In this document: piece by piece, positions 13,508-26,536 of the stretch
Layout of the letters: each line of letters starts with the position of its first letter
How positions within the stretch are numbered: position 1 is the first letter of the stretch
Position numbers and translations under genes: made by a program
The notes under the pieces: model-generated
The model's input: the letters and a program-made list of their open reading frames with translations, nothing else
Told to the model about the DNA's origin: nothing
Databases searched by the model: none
Source: Paraescarpia echinospica
Lineage: Eukaryota > Annelida > Polychaeta > Sabellida > Siboglinidae
Length of the DNA: 64,000 bases
Assembly: GCA_020002185.1 (NCBI GenBank)
Contig: CM034534.1
Span: forward strand, 35,139,559 to 35,203,558
Direction: 5' to 3'

Positions 13508-16404
13508 CTGCATCATAACACACATCAGCAACTTTATATAATATTAATAGTATACCCTAGGTACATACAGATAATTTACTGCCATGATCAACATGTATAA
13601 AATATAATTATGTCGATTATGAATGCGTTTTGGTGTTGTACATACAGCCACAACAATCATACTATGTACATACAACAAAATAGTATTACTGTGACATGAC
13701 TATAAATACTATAGTTAAATAAAGTTATAAATGAAACATCACCATAAATTCAAAATAACACAACTCGTGTCAAATTGGCGAAATATAGCAGTTGCAGTGT
13801 CACTAGTCTCGCTTAACTGACTCTCGCCCGGCTGCGTAATTTCACTGGGAAACAGTCTGCCTGAGAACACGCGTAATGAATGCATGCATGTAGTACCATT
13901 CCTACGGTGCTTCCATCTCGCGGCACCTGGATAATCGAGGCTACTGTGTCACTATGTACCCCTCACGAGCAAGTCGGTTAAGGGACTAAGTAACTCGTCT
14001 ATGAGTAAATTCCCCAAATTATATAAATCAATGTTGTGAGAAAAAATTCCAGATATTTCCCATTACATGTCAAATTGTCATCGTTGGTGGAATTCATCTG
14101 GCAAGTAGCCATCTGGTGCAATTTTGGGGTAGCCCACAGCCCCACTATCCACCAATAAATGTAAGTGTTACCAACAGTATGGCTGGATTTCTTCTGTCTC
14201 TGAATTTAAATTTGCAGATCAAGAAACATGAGCGTCCCCCAACCAAAACATACTTTAGCTTAGAGTAAGCATTGGTGGCTAACTCAGCAGGTCAACAAAA
14301 ACATTAAGTTGGCCTACATAGTGATCACTGACATTTGCATTTACACAGAAGCCTGATAGGTAGACAGCAACAACATCCTGGCAGATGCTACAACAGGACG
14401 GATATAAAACCAACCGAGTAATAAATTAATATATATACACTTCCATCAAGATAGCACACTACTGTCCTTTTTCTGCCAACTAAGTTAAATATGCAAGGAT
14501 TATAATGTTTGTTGATAAAAGGAAGTGAACAGCTTATCAGCACAACTAAGCTGTGAGATTACCAAGGCATTAGGTACCAGCAGGCTGCCAACAAGATATA
14601 TGGTGCTGATTCAGAGTAACTAGCAGTGGATCTATTATTGTATACATGGAATGTAGGCCTTAGGAAGCTTGCCTACAATACACTCAGTGAACTAGTCAGT
14701 CAGGAAATGGGGCCTAATATGTCATGACATGCACCTAATGGTGCCTATAACTGTTGCTCATTGTTGGTCACAAATACAAACACAGATGCACTTAGACCAC
14801 AGATCAGTGTGGTAACCAAGTGGCTAGGAAGTATCACAGTTCACTGCAGGCAAACACTGATCATACCCCATACAAACACCCACATGGATATCGGTGACAT
14901 AAAACACCCATTAAGAATGGAGAACGCAGACAAATCGAACCTTTACCATATCATGCCAAACACTAAATAATGAATAATTCAACTGTCACTGTGTGAGGCT
15001 CCTACCTATTCCTATAGAACACCAGAAACCCAAGAACACAACAAGCAGGGCTTAATTTTGCGAAGTGTGGCTCGCCAATGGCAACCAAATATTGTCTTGG
15101 CAACTAATTTTTAAATAATGGTGGCCAGCTGGTATAAAGATTGGCTAAATCTATCAATAATGCTGCTCCAGATGTGCCAGTGGCACAACAAATCATCAAT
15201 TACCTGTTACAATTTATCAATAAATGTTGACAACACAGGATAAAATTGCCAAAACTCAGCAAGGAAGCCACCACTGCTGTATGGTCGTAGTGGTTTAATT
15301 TTAGTGATAACGGGCCAGCAGTCTTGGCAGAAAATATCATCATTCACTTGAAACAATTCAGCACTACAAAGACTATCAAGTCAGTATAATTAAATAAACC
15401 AATTAATTGGTAAGTGCCTGAATATAAGAGTATTCCCAGTTTGTATGTGCACCCATATCTCTGTCAGTTTACATGTATCGGGCTGACATTTTGTATGTGA
15501 TCTACCGGGCCCATTTAGATGGTTTGTAGATTTAGCCACTTCATGAAACGGGCCCCAGGTTACTATTTTAGATCTTACGTCAGCGGTACTATATTATCAT
15601 TCAGTTGATCGTGGCCTGTTGGTCCGTTGTTTATTTTTATTTTTTTATTCAGTTCAACATTCAACAGTGTCCAACAATGTATGACATTTAAAAAATACAC
15701 TTTGATGTTGGCTGGCAGCTTAACAAGTTTCATAAATCGCATATAGACTGCGCGACGTGCACACTCTGGCTTCGATGGCGTTCTTCATGCAGCAACGGTG
15801 TCGACCGTCATCATAGCGCCCCTGACGGCAGATATGGGAACGCATTATTGTTCCACGTTTATAACGCGGATTCATTTCATGGACCCCGACTACCGTGTTA
15901 TAATGAGGCGCGACTGAATATCAACAAATTAGTGTCTTTAAAAATGAATAAATACATGTGTTACAAACTATTGAGAATAACAATTACAGTAATTTTTGTT
16001 CTTCTTTTCATAATCACTGCACAAAACAGCTATTCCCCTACATTTTTTTGTTAGCTCCTAAATTTGAAAGTTCAGGGGCCAGCCCTAAATATTTTGGCGA
16101 ATTTTAAGCCCTGACAAACATAGCTGTTTTCATCCACACATTATTAAAATTCTCACTAGAACATGTTATATTACTCAATCATGACCAAACCTGAAACCTG
16201 CACAATGAATTATGTTGGCATTAGATCTGATTAAACAATAATGTGATCACATATTAATCAAGCTGATTATAGGTTTTCTTTTAATAAGATTGTCTGGTAA
16301 GTAGTTGTATCATTCTCTGGATACAATAAATGTGTACTAAGGCTAACTTTACGGTCAGCGCCCATGCTATTCAGTTACAAGTCAAAATGGTCAAGTAATG
16401 CTAG

Positions 16405-16630
16405 GCACACACCAGCCGATTTTTGGCACACACCAACCGACTAGTCGGCGTAAAAAACGTCGGCCGACGGCAGTCGGTTGGTGTGTGCCGAATTTAAGCC
16501 TGACGGTCAGCCTTATAGCGCCGATTCGAATGTTGAATCGGCGGTCGGCGTTAATTGGCAGTCGGCGTTAGATAACGAGGTATCCGGTGACAAGTCGGCG
16601 CATATCCGATGAAGAGTCGGCTGGTACTTG
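16405..16630. repeat. GTCGGC/GCCGAC-rich fold-back element
   Basis: A perfect 18-bp inverted repeat, 'GGCACACACCAACCGACT' at 16425-16442 and its complement at 16472-16489, encloses further GTCGGC/GCCGAC motifs. TCGGC or GCCGA recurs about a dozen times in 220 bp, in both orientations, in an otherwise AT-rich intron. The outer edges share CCAGCCGA (about 16411) and TCGGCTGG (about 16617), which could be terminal inverted repeats of a small non-autonomous transposon. No coding capacity and no clear target duplication. Confidence 0.6.
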
Positions 16631-19132
16631 CAGGTTTTTTGTTATAACACAACAGGTCGACGGTAACTTGGCCAATAAGAAATCATAGCGCGATCATGTG
16701 ATAGGCCTCGATATAAGGGTAAGCCTGGCGTCTTTTTTGAGTTTTCAAGCCAATTCAGGCCACAAGTTTAAATTTTTACTTATCATATTTTACTGACCTG
16801 GCGGGTAACCAATGTTTCAGAAAGTGTTAGATTATTTTTGATCTTATTGCCATTGACCATCATCGTTTTTTATTGCTTAAAACAGGCACCACAAATAAAC
16901 CTAATTTCCATCTGACTTTTTTTCCCGCTTCCGACAGGAATTGTCATTTTGTTTTGTGAAAAACGCTACCTTTGGTGGCGCCGCTACCAGGCGCATATAC
17001 ATTAAGTCTTAAAAATCCACAAAGCGGTGCTAGCGGTGTTTGGTGCAACTGATTAAACTTCAACATAACTATTAACTGAAACGGCTAAATATTACGTTCT
17101 GCGTACTGATATAAAACATAGCTCGACGCTATGCGATTCTTTGCTGGAGGATATGCTAAATGCTCAAGCCATATCATCGTGAAGGCTGACGGCGAAGCTC
17201 CAACTTACTGCTCCGACTTACTATGTAACAAGTTTCGTTTTTCTGATAGCTGTTTTGGCCTACTTTTTACAAATGTTTCATATGTTTATTGTAGGCGTAT
17301 CGAAACATCTCTAGTAAACACCAAAAGGGTAAACACACGTATTTATAGTGGATTTGTTTTCCACAAGGATCACACCGAGCGCCGACAAAAGATTGATGTA
17401 TGTACATGTGAAGAATATGAGACTGCCAAACATACCAGCTTGCAAACATGTACATATCAGATTTTAACACAACAGATTACAGCTATGATACACAGCTCCA
17501 TATGACCAAGCAATCAGACATTTACGATTTAGTAAAAATCTCAATAGGTACAGCAAACTAACAAATGATTTCCACAAGCCACCTATGAAAACTGATCATA
17601 CCAGTTTTCCTTATGCACAACTATTCTGGTCTAGATGCCATTACCATTTGACACACATGTCCTACCTGTGGAAAATGCATAAAACTAACAAATTAACATA
17701 GTACTGATAAGCAAGTATGCGCATACTAACATACCACTGATTGGGCAACTTAAGTTGTGAGGAATGACCATGGTCAGTGTTTAGCTGACCTCACCTTATG
17801 TGGACCCAGTGTTGGACAAGGTGTTTACTGCAACTTGTCTGGTGTACAGTGTACCTATGGTCAATATATGGAGAATGTGACCTCACTGCCACCTCAACAC
17901 CAGCAGCACAGACAGTTTTTTACCTAAGAAATCAACCAGCCTAGGAAATGTCTGTGAAGACCTACATTAGAATATTTCAATATTGGTTGACAATAAAAAG
18001 CAAGCGTTGTGCAGCATCTGAACGGTTAATATTTTTACTTAGTGATTACCTAGATGCACAAATAAATGACTGAAATGAGTGAACATCTCTTAACACAAAC
18101 ATATCTATGTTTATTTATTGACAAAACATATTACTTACAGAAAAATGACCTCTATAAGTTTACCAGACTACCAAATGTAAGACAAAAATAACACCATGAC
18201 CCATGTATGCCAAAGTAGTTTGACTGATGTCTGTCTAGTGGCTGTAGCTATAAAGTAATCAGACAGACAAGTTACGTGGCATGGGGTACAATCAAGTGAT
18301 GTGTTCCAAGCATTAGTTGGCTACATTTTAAAAGTCCACCCACTGAAAGAAGCATTAATATTTCATCAGAATGACCCCTTTACCTGCTTTGTGTCAGCTA
18401 ACAGCCTCATGTCTGCTTCACTGCTTGCATTCAAACGGCACCATTAGAAACACAGCATGAAAGTTCACTGCTAAGAAACCACCCATAAATAAATAATTGC
18501 CACTCTGACAATTGCCCTTTCTCATATTTTATAATAAGAATCCTTGTGCACAGAGCAGCTTTCTGATACAAAGCTAGGGGTCTGTTTGTACACGAACAAT
18601 GCTACTAGCCACATCATTCTTCACATTGAGCGGTATTTGGGTGGATAATAACCTGTGTGCATGCATTGAACTACTATGCATCCATAATTTGTGTAGTACT
18701 TATGTAGGTCAGTGAGAGAATAACATAGCCATTACACTTGTGGTAAACTTGCTACTTAAGTCTCATTGGCATTATAAACCAATGGGGACAAACAAGACAT
18801 CACCAAACAAACCTGATCTTGCTGACATATCAAAACTAACTAATCTATCAAATAAAACATATTTGATATTTGGTCACACATTTAGCCACACAATGCAGGT
18901 TAGTAAGTTCCTTTTGTAATTATATGTCATTCAGTATAAATATACCATATTTCAAACCTAGTGTCAAGTAATCTTTTTAAGATAAGGTTTTGTACATTGT
19001 ACACAAAGTGTAGTAGATGTACACATAAAATTGTTTATGCAATATGAGACTTTCTAACAGCAACATAAACAACTAAAGTTTGATTACTGAACATTCTTCA
19101 GGATAGTTCTTTTTCAGATCGAAAAACTTTCA

Positions 19133-20004
19133 TTTTTCATATCCTAAGTGTATTTTTACCTGGTAGAGGCATCGTTTTCACGAGAGAAGAAGAGAACAAC
19201 AGCATGCCCTTCTTGGATGCGAAGTTCACCAGATAGGAAAATGGCAGTGTGAAGTCCACCGTGTACAGGATGAAGACGAAAACACTGATCAATACCTAAA
19301 CTTTGCGTCCCACGATAACTTCTGAGGAGAGGGACAAGAAGGAAGAGGTGGAACACTTGAGAGGAGCTCTAAGAGTATGTGGCTATCCGTCCTGGGCCTT
19401 GAAAAAAGGAGACAAGTAGTCATTCCGTACATGGAGGGGGTCTCAGACAGAGTACATCAAATACTGAAGAAGTATGGAGTAGCAACAGCCATGCGTCCCC
19501 ACACCACCTTCAGGCGCCTGTTGGTACATCCGAAGGACAAAGTAGAGAGCCCTAGAAGAACAGGGCGAACTGGTTTACCAAATACCATGCAAGAACTGTG
19601 GTGCTGAGTACACTGGGGAGACAGATGGCCTACTCAAACCATGACTGGAGGAACACAAAAAGGACATAGACAAGATGAAAAACTAGAAATACACAAGGAG
19701 CAGGGAAAAAAGATTAATGTCTACCATCAATAAATCTGCCCTTACAGACCATGCGACAACTGAAAACCATATCATAGACTGGGCAGGAGCGAAAATTGTT
19801 GACAAGGAACCCAACCAAAGAATCCGTCATATCATGGAAGCCATCTGGATCAGGAATACCATAACACCCATCAACAGAGACGAGGGCAATTACAAACTGC
19901 CTCATGTGTATGATGACATCATTCAGCATCATTGGTACTAAAGTCAGTGTGAGACATTAGATGAAAGCCTCTACCAGGTAAAAATACACTTTGGATATGA
20001 ACAA
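19133..20004 (+). mobile_element. Penelope-like element fragment flanked by inverted repeats
   Basis: A decayed Penelope-like retroelement 3' part sits between two inverted repeats: 19147-19170 and 19967-19990 are perfect 24-bp complements, extending outward to about 19133 and 20004 with few mismatches. Between them are the end of a reverse transcriptase and a GIY-YIG endonuclease, both broken. The inverted repeats lie at the edges of the recognisable protein homology. Penelope-like elements are known to carry repeats in direct or inverted arrangement, so these may be part of the element rather than captured sequence. Confidence 0.75.
19165..19941 (+). pseudogene. Penelope-like RT C-terminus plus GIY-YIG endonuclease, decayed
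   Basis: The plus strand reads, across several frames, 'FTREEEENNSMPFLDAKFTR' (RT C-terminal block, positions 19172 on), 'VVIPYMEGVSDRVHQILKKY' (from about 19416), 'RRLLVHPKDK', then 'LVYQIPCKNCGAEYTGET', which fits the GIY-YIG pattern of Penelope-like elements (VYxIxCxxCxxxYxGET). The last frame, 19717-19941, reads 'KSALTDHATTENHIIDWAGA' and ends with 'NRDEGNYKLPHVYDD', also typical of this C-terminus. Stops and frameshifts near 19230, 19320, 19580 and 19640 show that it is dead. The fingers and palm of the RT are missing. Confidence 0.85.
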
Positions 20005-20070
20005 ATTAAAGTTTTTTTATTATATCAACTAAAGGGTGATTTCACGACCAGCTGTCCAGCATGCACTGTT

Positions 20071-20071
20071 G

Positions 20072-20108
<37 letters not shown>

Positions 20109-20190
20109 ATGCATGCATGCATGTGTGTGTGCGCATGTGGAGTGCATGTGTATGCCTAAATCAAATGATATATATATATATATATATTTA
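20071..20190. repeat. GT, GCAT and TA microsatellite cluster
   Basis: (GT)n at about 20075-20107, (GCAT)n at 20107-20122, then (TA)n at about 20168-20187. The Cys-Val and His-Thr open frames here come from the repeat and are not genes. Confidence 0.95.
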
Positions 20191-22784
20191 TGCAACATGT
20201 GTACATATAGATCCATACAATTTTCACAACTAGTCCAAGGAGTTTATAATTGCTTACACTCGGCAAACCATTACATCAGTGTGAGCAATGTGAGAACATT
20301 AATTTGTTCCACTGGAAACAGGAATGGCACTGGGCAATCATTAAACAGTGTAGAAGCCATAGTGGGCACAGGCGATGAGACTCCTTGTGCCATAGTGCAG
20401 TAATGATGGGCAATGTCCGTTATGCTGGTAATCAAGGGAATAGCACACATTATCATCATGTTTCAAAGCACTGTTGCTGTCAAGGCAGGGCTACTGAGCT
20501 GATACTGCAGTGCTTAGTGCTAGCTACCACCAGTTACTCCTTCTACTAGTACTACTCCTACTACTACCAGGTGTATTAGCCATGTTTAAACTGTTGTTTA
20601 TAAATAAACATTATTTACTAAGTACTGGGTCTAGCATTGAGCTTGCATAACAGCCCAGTCTCCACACACATATCTCATACATTAAATTTAATATTTCCAT
20701 ATGTTATGGTTACTGATGTCAGTAATGTATTTTGTAACTTGTAAACCATTAAGCCAAGCCGGAAATATCAGCCTCACAGCACCGGAGGAAAATATTCATA
20801 ACATGATACATTTGGGTTAACAAAAAAGGACTCCCATTTGTAATCATAGTCATCTTGGCCATATTTTGAAATGCATCAAACTGACTGCAGCAGCCAACAG
20901 TAATTGAGAGTGCAGACATAGTTCTAAGGAAAGTGAAGTTGTTTGGTGCACTGATGTAGTGCACTTGGGTGTGAAAGCACACATCTGTTTACCATCTCTT
21001 CTACTTATGTGAGATACAATGGTCATGTTACAAACAGGTTAAACAGCACAAGGCACAAAACAAAAACAGAAAGACTGAACATCGATGGCTTCCCATTGTA
21101 CTAAAGTACAAGAGGACCAGTTAGCACAGATGGTCAACATACAGGTTGGTTGACTCATCAAGGAACACTGTCTACTCTTGCTATAGAAGAGAAACCAGTT
21201 AACAAGGCAGATGTTGCATTCGCTGGAATGCAACTGTGTGCTTCTTTGCCAGCAAGTGTCAATTAATATTCAGCCATGCACACTAAATGTTTTTAATGGC
21301 TAGTCCTGGCATTTGTGTGTGTGTCAGAATCTCCGTATGTTGTTCAGTTGTACAGGCAACAACTGTGACATCAACTGTGTGATTAATTATGTAGCTCATG
21401 CATGTCTAGTGTCTAGCTGGGGCCAAAGCTTGATCAATGGATATACACTACTCTACCACATGACCTAATGTGCTTGCACCAATGTCAGCAACAGGGATGT
21501 GTGACTATGTTCTGAAGGACCATAATTATATTGATCAAGCCTGGCTAATGATTAAAATGTAGGCTTCAGTACCTTGCAGCAAATTGCTCCAAGGTTGTAT
21601 GGAGAATGAATTTGCCAAAGGCAACAACATCAATATTGCATTAATACATGTTTCACAACAACATCAATATTGCATTAATACATGTTTCACAATATACATC
21701 AAGATGCAGCCTGGCATTCGATGGTTCAAGTGAAAGTGTTACCCAGTTGAAGCATTTACAGGTATTTAGCTAACCATAATGATATTGTACTAGGAAGCTT
21801 TTCAGTCATAAAAATTCACACTTTTTCTTACTGACCTTTTTAACTCTTTACTGCACAAGTGTGCCAAAACTGCCCAAATGCCTCCAAAAATGCACACGAA
21901 ACTTGCTTCTCTTAGGCCTTTTGTTTACCGCAATCAGATCCTTCTTTTACACTAACAAGCCAGGTCAAATTGGTGACCTAGACTAGAGTATACATGTGCT
22001 TTCGCCATCTTGCGAAAGCAGTTTGCGTTTGTGAATTAAGAGAGTTTATTTGGAAGAAAGTTGAGATTAAGGTTATGATAATTTTCCGTTAATTTTGAGT
22101 CAGAATTTGATGTATACAATATCAGTAGTGTTGGCAACAATCACAGAGTTCTATTATCGTCCAACTATAATGCCAGTGCGACTTTTAGACATGGAGATAT
22201 CCAGCAGATGACCTGTCGCCAGCTTCATCATTTTGCAGTATATATGCAGCCATCTTGTTGATCATGGCACTGCCTAGTAGGCGCCTACACCTTGTCTAAT
22301 TTATTTATTATTTTGCTACTTTGATTACATTGATAACGCTAATGGAACAATTATGAAAGAGGTTGCTTCTTTCAACATTTTGAGTGTTGATTTTATATTG
22401 AAAGAGAACGTTTCATTCAGTAATATGATTGATAGATGGTATCCATTTTGTAAAGTATGATTTTTTATGTTTTCATGCACATTGATGTCGTTTACAAAAT
22501 AATGCATGATTTGAAACCTAACTATCAGAATAGGATAGATGTTTTACTAGGGCAAAAATAACATGCATGGCTACATTTGTTACACTGGAGCACTCATGGT
22601 AGGTTCTGTGAATGAAATTTGATGAAATTTACGTTTTATTTTGTCATCGTAATTGTTGAACTTCGCTTCAAGATCTGAAACTTAATTGAATGCAACACAG
22701 CCCACAGCAGGGTGTAAAATAAGAAGGCTATCTAGCTAGTAAATCGTTAATTGACAGTATGAAAAGAAAACAATTTATTATAAA

Positions 22785-22795
22785 GAGAGAGAGAG

Positions 22796-22847
<52 letters not shown>

Positions 22848-22851
22848 GAGA
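22785..22851. repeat. GA microsatellite
   Basis: About 65 bp of (GA)n with two interruptions. The Ser-Leu open frame on the other strand comes from the repeat. Confidence 0.95.
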
Positions 22852-24559
22852 TTGTATGCATTATTATGTACTGCAATTTGGAGAAAAATCTCTACATTTT
22901 CAGACCATGTAATACTATGATGACGTGTATGCATTTTACTAAATTACAGTGAAACCGACTACATCTCAGTCAGACCCACTAATGAGTGACATATCTATGT
23001 TATTGTTTTTAATTCAATAGGCATATAAATGTTGAATCTTATAATATCCAGGCAGTGTGACACTGTATTTGTACTGTACAGGGTCAAAGTGTTGATTGAA
23101 GGCTTGCTGCTGATATAAAGCTTTCAGATAAGAAAAACAAACATGGCAGGACACTGGTGAAAGGGGAAATGTTTGCAAATATATGTGAACATCTAGTCTA
23201 AAACTTGCAAATTCCTGAAAACGTTTTAAGACACAAAATTAATAGGAATAGTTTGATTTGCTAATTTAATTACAACGCTAGAGTAGACAGGTCCAACTGA
23301 CTGCAAATGTAGGACAACTTGCTATTTAAGTCAGATTATTTGTGTGCAGTGAGCAAAAACAGGTCAGCAAGCATGATGCTTTGAAAGTCTTAGATTCCAA
23401 TTAATCAAATTAGATCCTGCCTACTGCAGTGCATCAATTGATGGTTGAAACTTAAGTTTGTAATTTCACAATTCCTAATTTAGTCTGCCACCCTTTTACA
23501 ACAAGTGGCACATTAGAAAATTGTGTTCAGAATGAAATTTGTGCGCACATTATTGTGTATCAACAAACTAGATTTTGACTAGGTATTTTTCCTTTATAAA
23601 AATAACAAAGTATTTATGTAGTAATTGTAACTGAAATTTTTTGCTACATTTTACCACTCTAATGTCAAGAAATTCTGATCTGAAGATTTCCAAAGGTTTT
23701 AAACCTCAAAACACTGGACATGATTCATGATGTGGCCCGGGATAGAAAGTAGCACGTGATGTTTTCCATCTTGTGTGATGCCAGTGGTGCAATTGCACAG
23801 AAGAAGTAGGTCATGCCATTTACAAGCTGAAAGAAACATTTGGAAAAGTATTCCGCTGGGACTTTTCAAATAACAAATTTCTTTGGTTCAAATTTTTCAT
23901 TTTACATGTTTGTTGTTGACAAAATGCATGAAACAGAATTAAACTGTTATGTCCAAAAATATATAATTATACACACTCCTAAGTGTCAAATTTAGATTAA
24001 AAAAATACTGTGTACAATTTATACAAACAACAATAATAATATTGACTGACTGGTGCTCTGATAAATGCCACAGAACTACGTGATCAACTCCACTGCATGG
24101 GTAAAAAAAACTTACAAACACACACAAAGCGTAGCCATCTAGAGAGGAAAAAGGTACAACAATCAGATAACCCAGTAGTTTATATTTTTGATTCTGGCAT
24201 CTATTCCTGTCCATGTCAGCTGTGTCTTTGATTCTGTATGGACCAAGAGTTTCTGTGACACTGATGACCTATTCACTTGTGTAATAATGACCATCTTGGA
24301 CATTTCTCTAAATACACAAGGTCAGGTGCTTAAAGGCTGATATCAGGATGGCAAACCTTGGCAAAATGGACATAATGGTCAGTGAAAGGAAGTAACCAAT
24401 CATCACCTGTCAGTACTAGTGCAATTGCTGTCAACAGTGTTAAACACTGACTGCATGTCTAATGTGTATGTTATATTGAGCACTTGCTTTGCATTGATGA
24501 ATGTGCCATACAAATGCAGTGAACCACAAAGCAACCATGAAAAAAGGTCATGCTGAAAA

Positions 24560-24840
24560 TGCTTTATACTTTACTCCCTGGCAGACCTGTTCAGTTGAAC
24601 ACCATCTCGACTTCTCTGGGAAGCATTCAGCCATGCTGCAATTAATGTGTGAAGACTGTACACAAATATCCACCACTGTCTATAGCCAGGTACTCATTTA
24701 TATAGCTGAGTAAACTTAAACAAATTAGAGTAAGCAAACTTGCCCAAGATTCGACACCACCGCACAGGATTCGAACCCGGGTTCTCTCAGTCGAGAGTCC
24801 AAAGCTCTTACCGCTGTACTACTGTGCTCCACATTTTGGG
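24560..24840 (-). mobile_element. tRNA-derived SINE, copy 1
   Basis: Read on the minus strand, the head (about 24835-24750) has an A-box-like 'TAGTACAGCGGTAAGAGC' and a perfect B box 'GGGTTCGAATCC', followed by 'CTTGGGCAAG' and a body containing 'AGCATGGCTGAATGCTTCCC'. The acceptor arms do not pair well, so this is not an intact tRNA gene. A related copy in the same orientation lies at about 38110-38400 and shares the body ('ggaagcattcagcca', 'ccaccactgt', 'tagccag'). Confidence 0.75.
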
Positions 24841-24907
24841 CACAGCTACTGAAAAAGCATGTTCCCCATGTTGAGCAAAGGACCAAGGAAGTCAGGTTTA
24901 GGAACAA

Positions 24908-25834
24908 GAAATGGGCCAAGAGGCCCTGAAGTCCTTTGGAGTTTGGGGAACCCTGGCGGGTTAGAATGATTCAATCAAATACATGTCTTGTGTATAGTGG
25001 CACTACCACATGAAATGCCTATGCAAAATCAGAGAAAAAGTTACTGAAATATTCGCACTATAACCAAAGTTACAAGAATTTAAACAGGGCACCTGTCAAG
25101 AATTAGTTACGGAGAAAAGTCCATTTTAAAGTCGAGAGTCGTTATTTACATGAAAACAAAATTCAACATGGTAAAACAAGATATGCATTGCTATTAGTGG
25201 TATGTAGTCACTTGCTATGCAGTAACGCTGTATCATACAGTAACAATGAAGGCAATAATCAACACAGTGGTACTAGTTCACAGGGCTACTTTATTTCGCC
25301 AACTGCTTGTTTACTACAGTACATCAGCAGAATCCAGTGCCCCTCAATGACACATCATTAATCTGGCCAATGTCATGGCATGCAGCCTGTGCAGTGTCTA
25401 CTAGGGTTGCAGTCTCTTAAGGACACTGTATTTTAGCAACCAGTCCAATGTGTGACAAACACTGTACTACATATCATCTAATTTTTGGGGGCCCCGAAGT
25501 TCCATTAGAATGATTCAATCAAATAAAGATTCCTTGTGTATAGTGGCACTACCACATGAATCGTCTATGCAAAAACAGAGAAAAGGTTACTGAAGAGTTT
25601 TTGAAAAAATACACAAAATGTGAAAATGTACCAGCTTGCGGGGCCATGGGGGGGGTAGAATGATTCAATGAAATACAGATTTCTCGTGCATAGTGGCAGT
25701 ACCTTAAGATATGTCTATGCAAAATTAGAGAACAAGTTGCTGAACGTTTTCTGAGATGTGGCAGCTAACGACGGACGGTGCACACAGAATGATGGCATAA
25801 GTCTGTTGGACCTTCAGCCCAAAGGACTAAAAAG
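24908..25834 (+). mobile_element. Composite hairpin-ended repeat, copy 2 (short)
   Basis: Starts 'aaatgggccaagaggccc' and ends '...ggaccttcagcccaaaggactaaaaag', the same ends as copy 1. Inside, the subterminal block around 'gaatgattcaatcaaata' is repeated three times (near 24965, 25508 and 25660), each followed by 'atagtggca' and 'atgcaaaa'. The RT fragment and the 131-bp unit are absent. At about 0.93 kb this is probably an internally deleted version, and the block triplication is its oddity. Confidence 0.75.
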
Positions 25835-26384
25835 TATTTGTGAGATTGATGATCTAAACTGCCTGGAGATATTTGACAGACTGTACATAAATGAACAGAC
25901 AAGGTTGCTTTAACACTCTCAGTTTTCATCTGTTTTACAACAATTGTGTGGCTAGTTTCTTTTTATTTACCATGGGAAACATTGCATACATACATTAACG
26001 TGTGTTGACTGGAAACAGCACAAATTAGTTGTGGTTGGTAATGCGAATCTGATTCAAAACATCATGTTATTAACTATATTTTGGTATACATACATGTACA
26101 TTCTTTCTATGCTTAACCAATACCCAAACTTTGAGACAATTTCAAATTAGGCTGCAAGTTATTGCAACCAAGCTAGTTAACTATGATTAGTAGAATAGAA
26201 GGGGAAATTGGAAGTTCAAAATATAACAAATTCAAGTGTCAAACATTTGGTGAAAATCCTCTTGACAGTTGACATTAGGATTTTGACAGATTTAATGGTT
26301 GACAACTTTACCAAAGCTGGTTTTGCTATATATATCTACTTGGTGTCAGGAAGTTACCAAATAATTGTTATGACTTATCTTATC

Positions 26385-26470
26385 TGGGTTCTACATGTTG
26401 TAAAGCGCCACGAACAATTTATAATTGGATCTGGCGCTATATTAAATAAAATATATTATTATTATTATTG
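26385..26470 (+). mobile_element. SINE/LINE 3' tail with ATT repeat
   Basis: The sequence 'gtaaagcgccacgaac' ... 'tctggcgctatattaaata' followed by (ATT)n matches the widespread 3' end of many animal short retroposons (AAAGCGC ... GCGCTATAT ... ATT repeats). I could not find a tRNA-like head upstream, so it is a truncated copy or an unfamiliar family. Confidence 0.55.
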
Positions 26471-26473
26471 AAG

Positions 26474-26536
26474 GTTATTTAGGAATGTAGGCCAACTACT
26501 AACAAACTTAGCAGTAGGCCTACATTCCTAAATAAC
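26474..26536. repeat. Perfect 20-bp hairpin
   Basis: Arms 26474-26493 and 26517-26536 are perfect complements (left arm begins 'gttatttaggaatg') separated by a 23-nt loop. The same AT-rich string 'aataaaatatattatta' flanks it on both sides (about 26446 and about 26560), giving a direct-repeat/inverted-repeat/direct-repeat layout, just after a SINE-like tail. Confidence 0.85.

Noticed and set aside
17131..17505. 124-codon plus-strand open frame in KDM3 intron 1
   Set aside because: No recognisable domain, no supporting start context or splice signals, and length possible by chance in a 64-kb window.
24745..24835. tRNA gene on the minus strand
   Set aside because: A and B boxes are good but the acceptor and other stems do not pair, and a related copy continues into a shared non-tRNA body: a SINE head.
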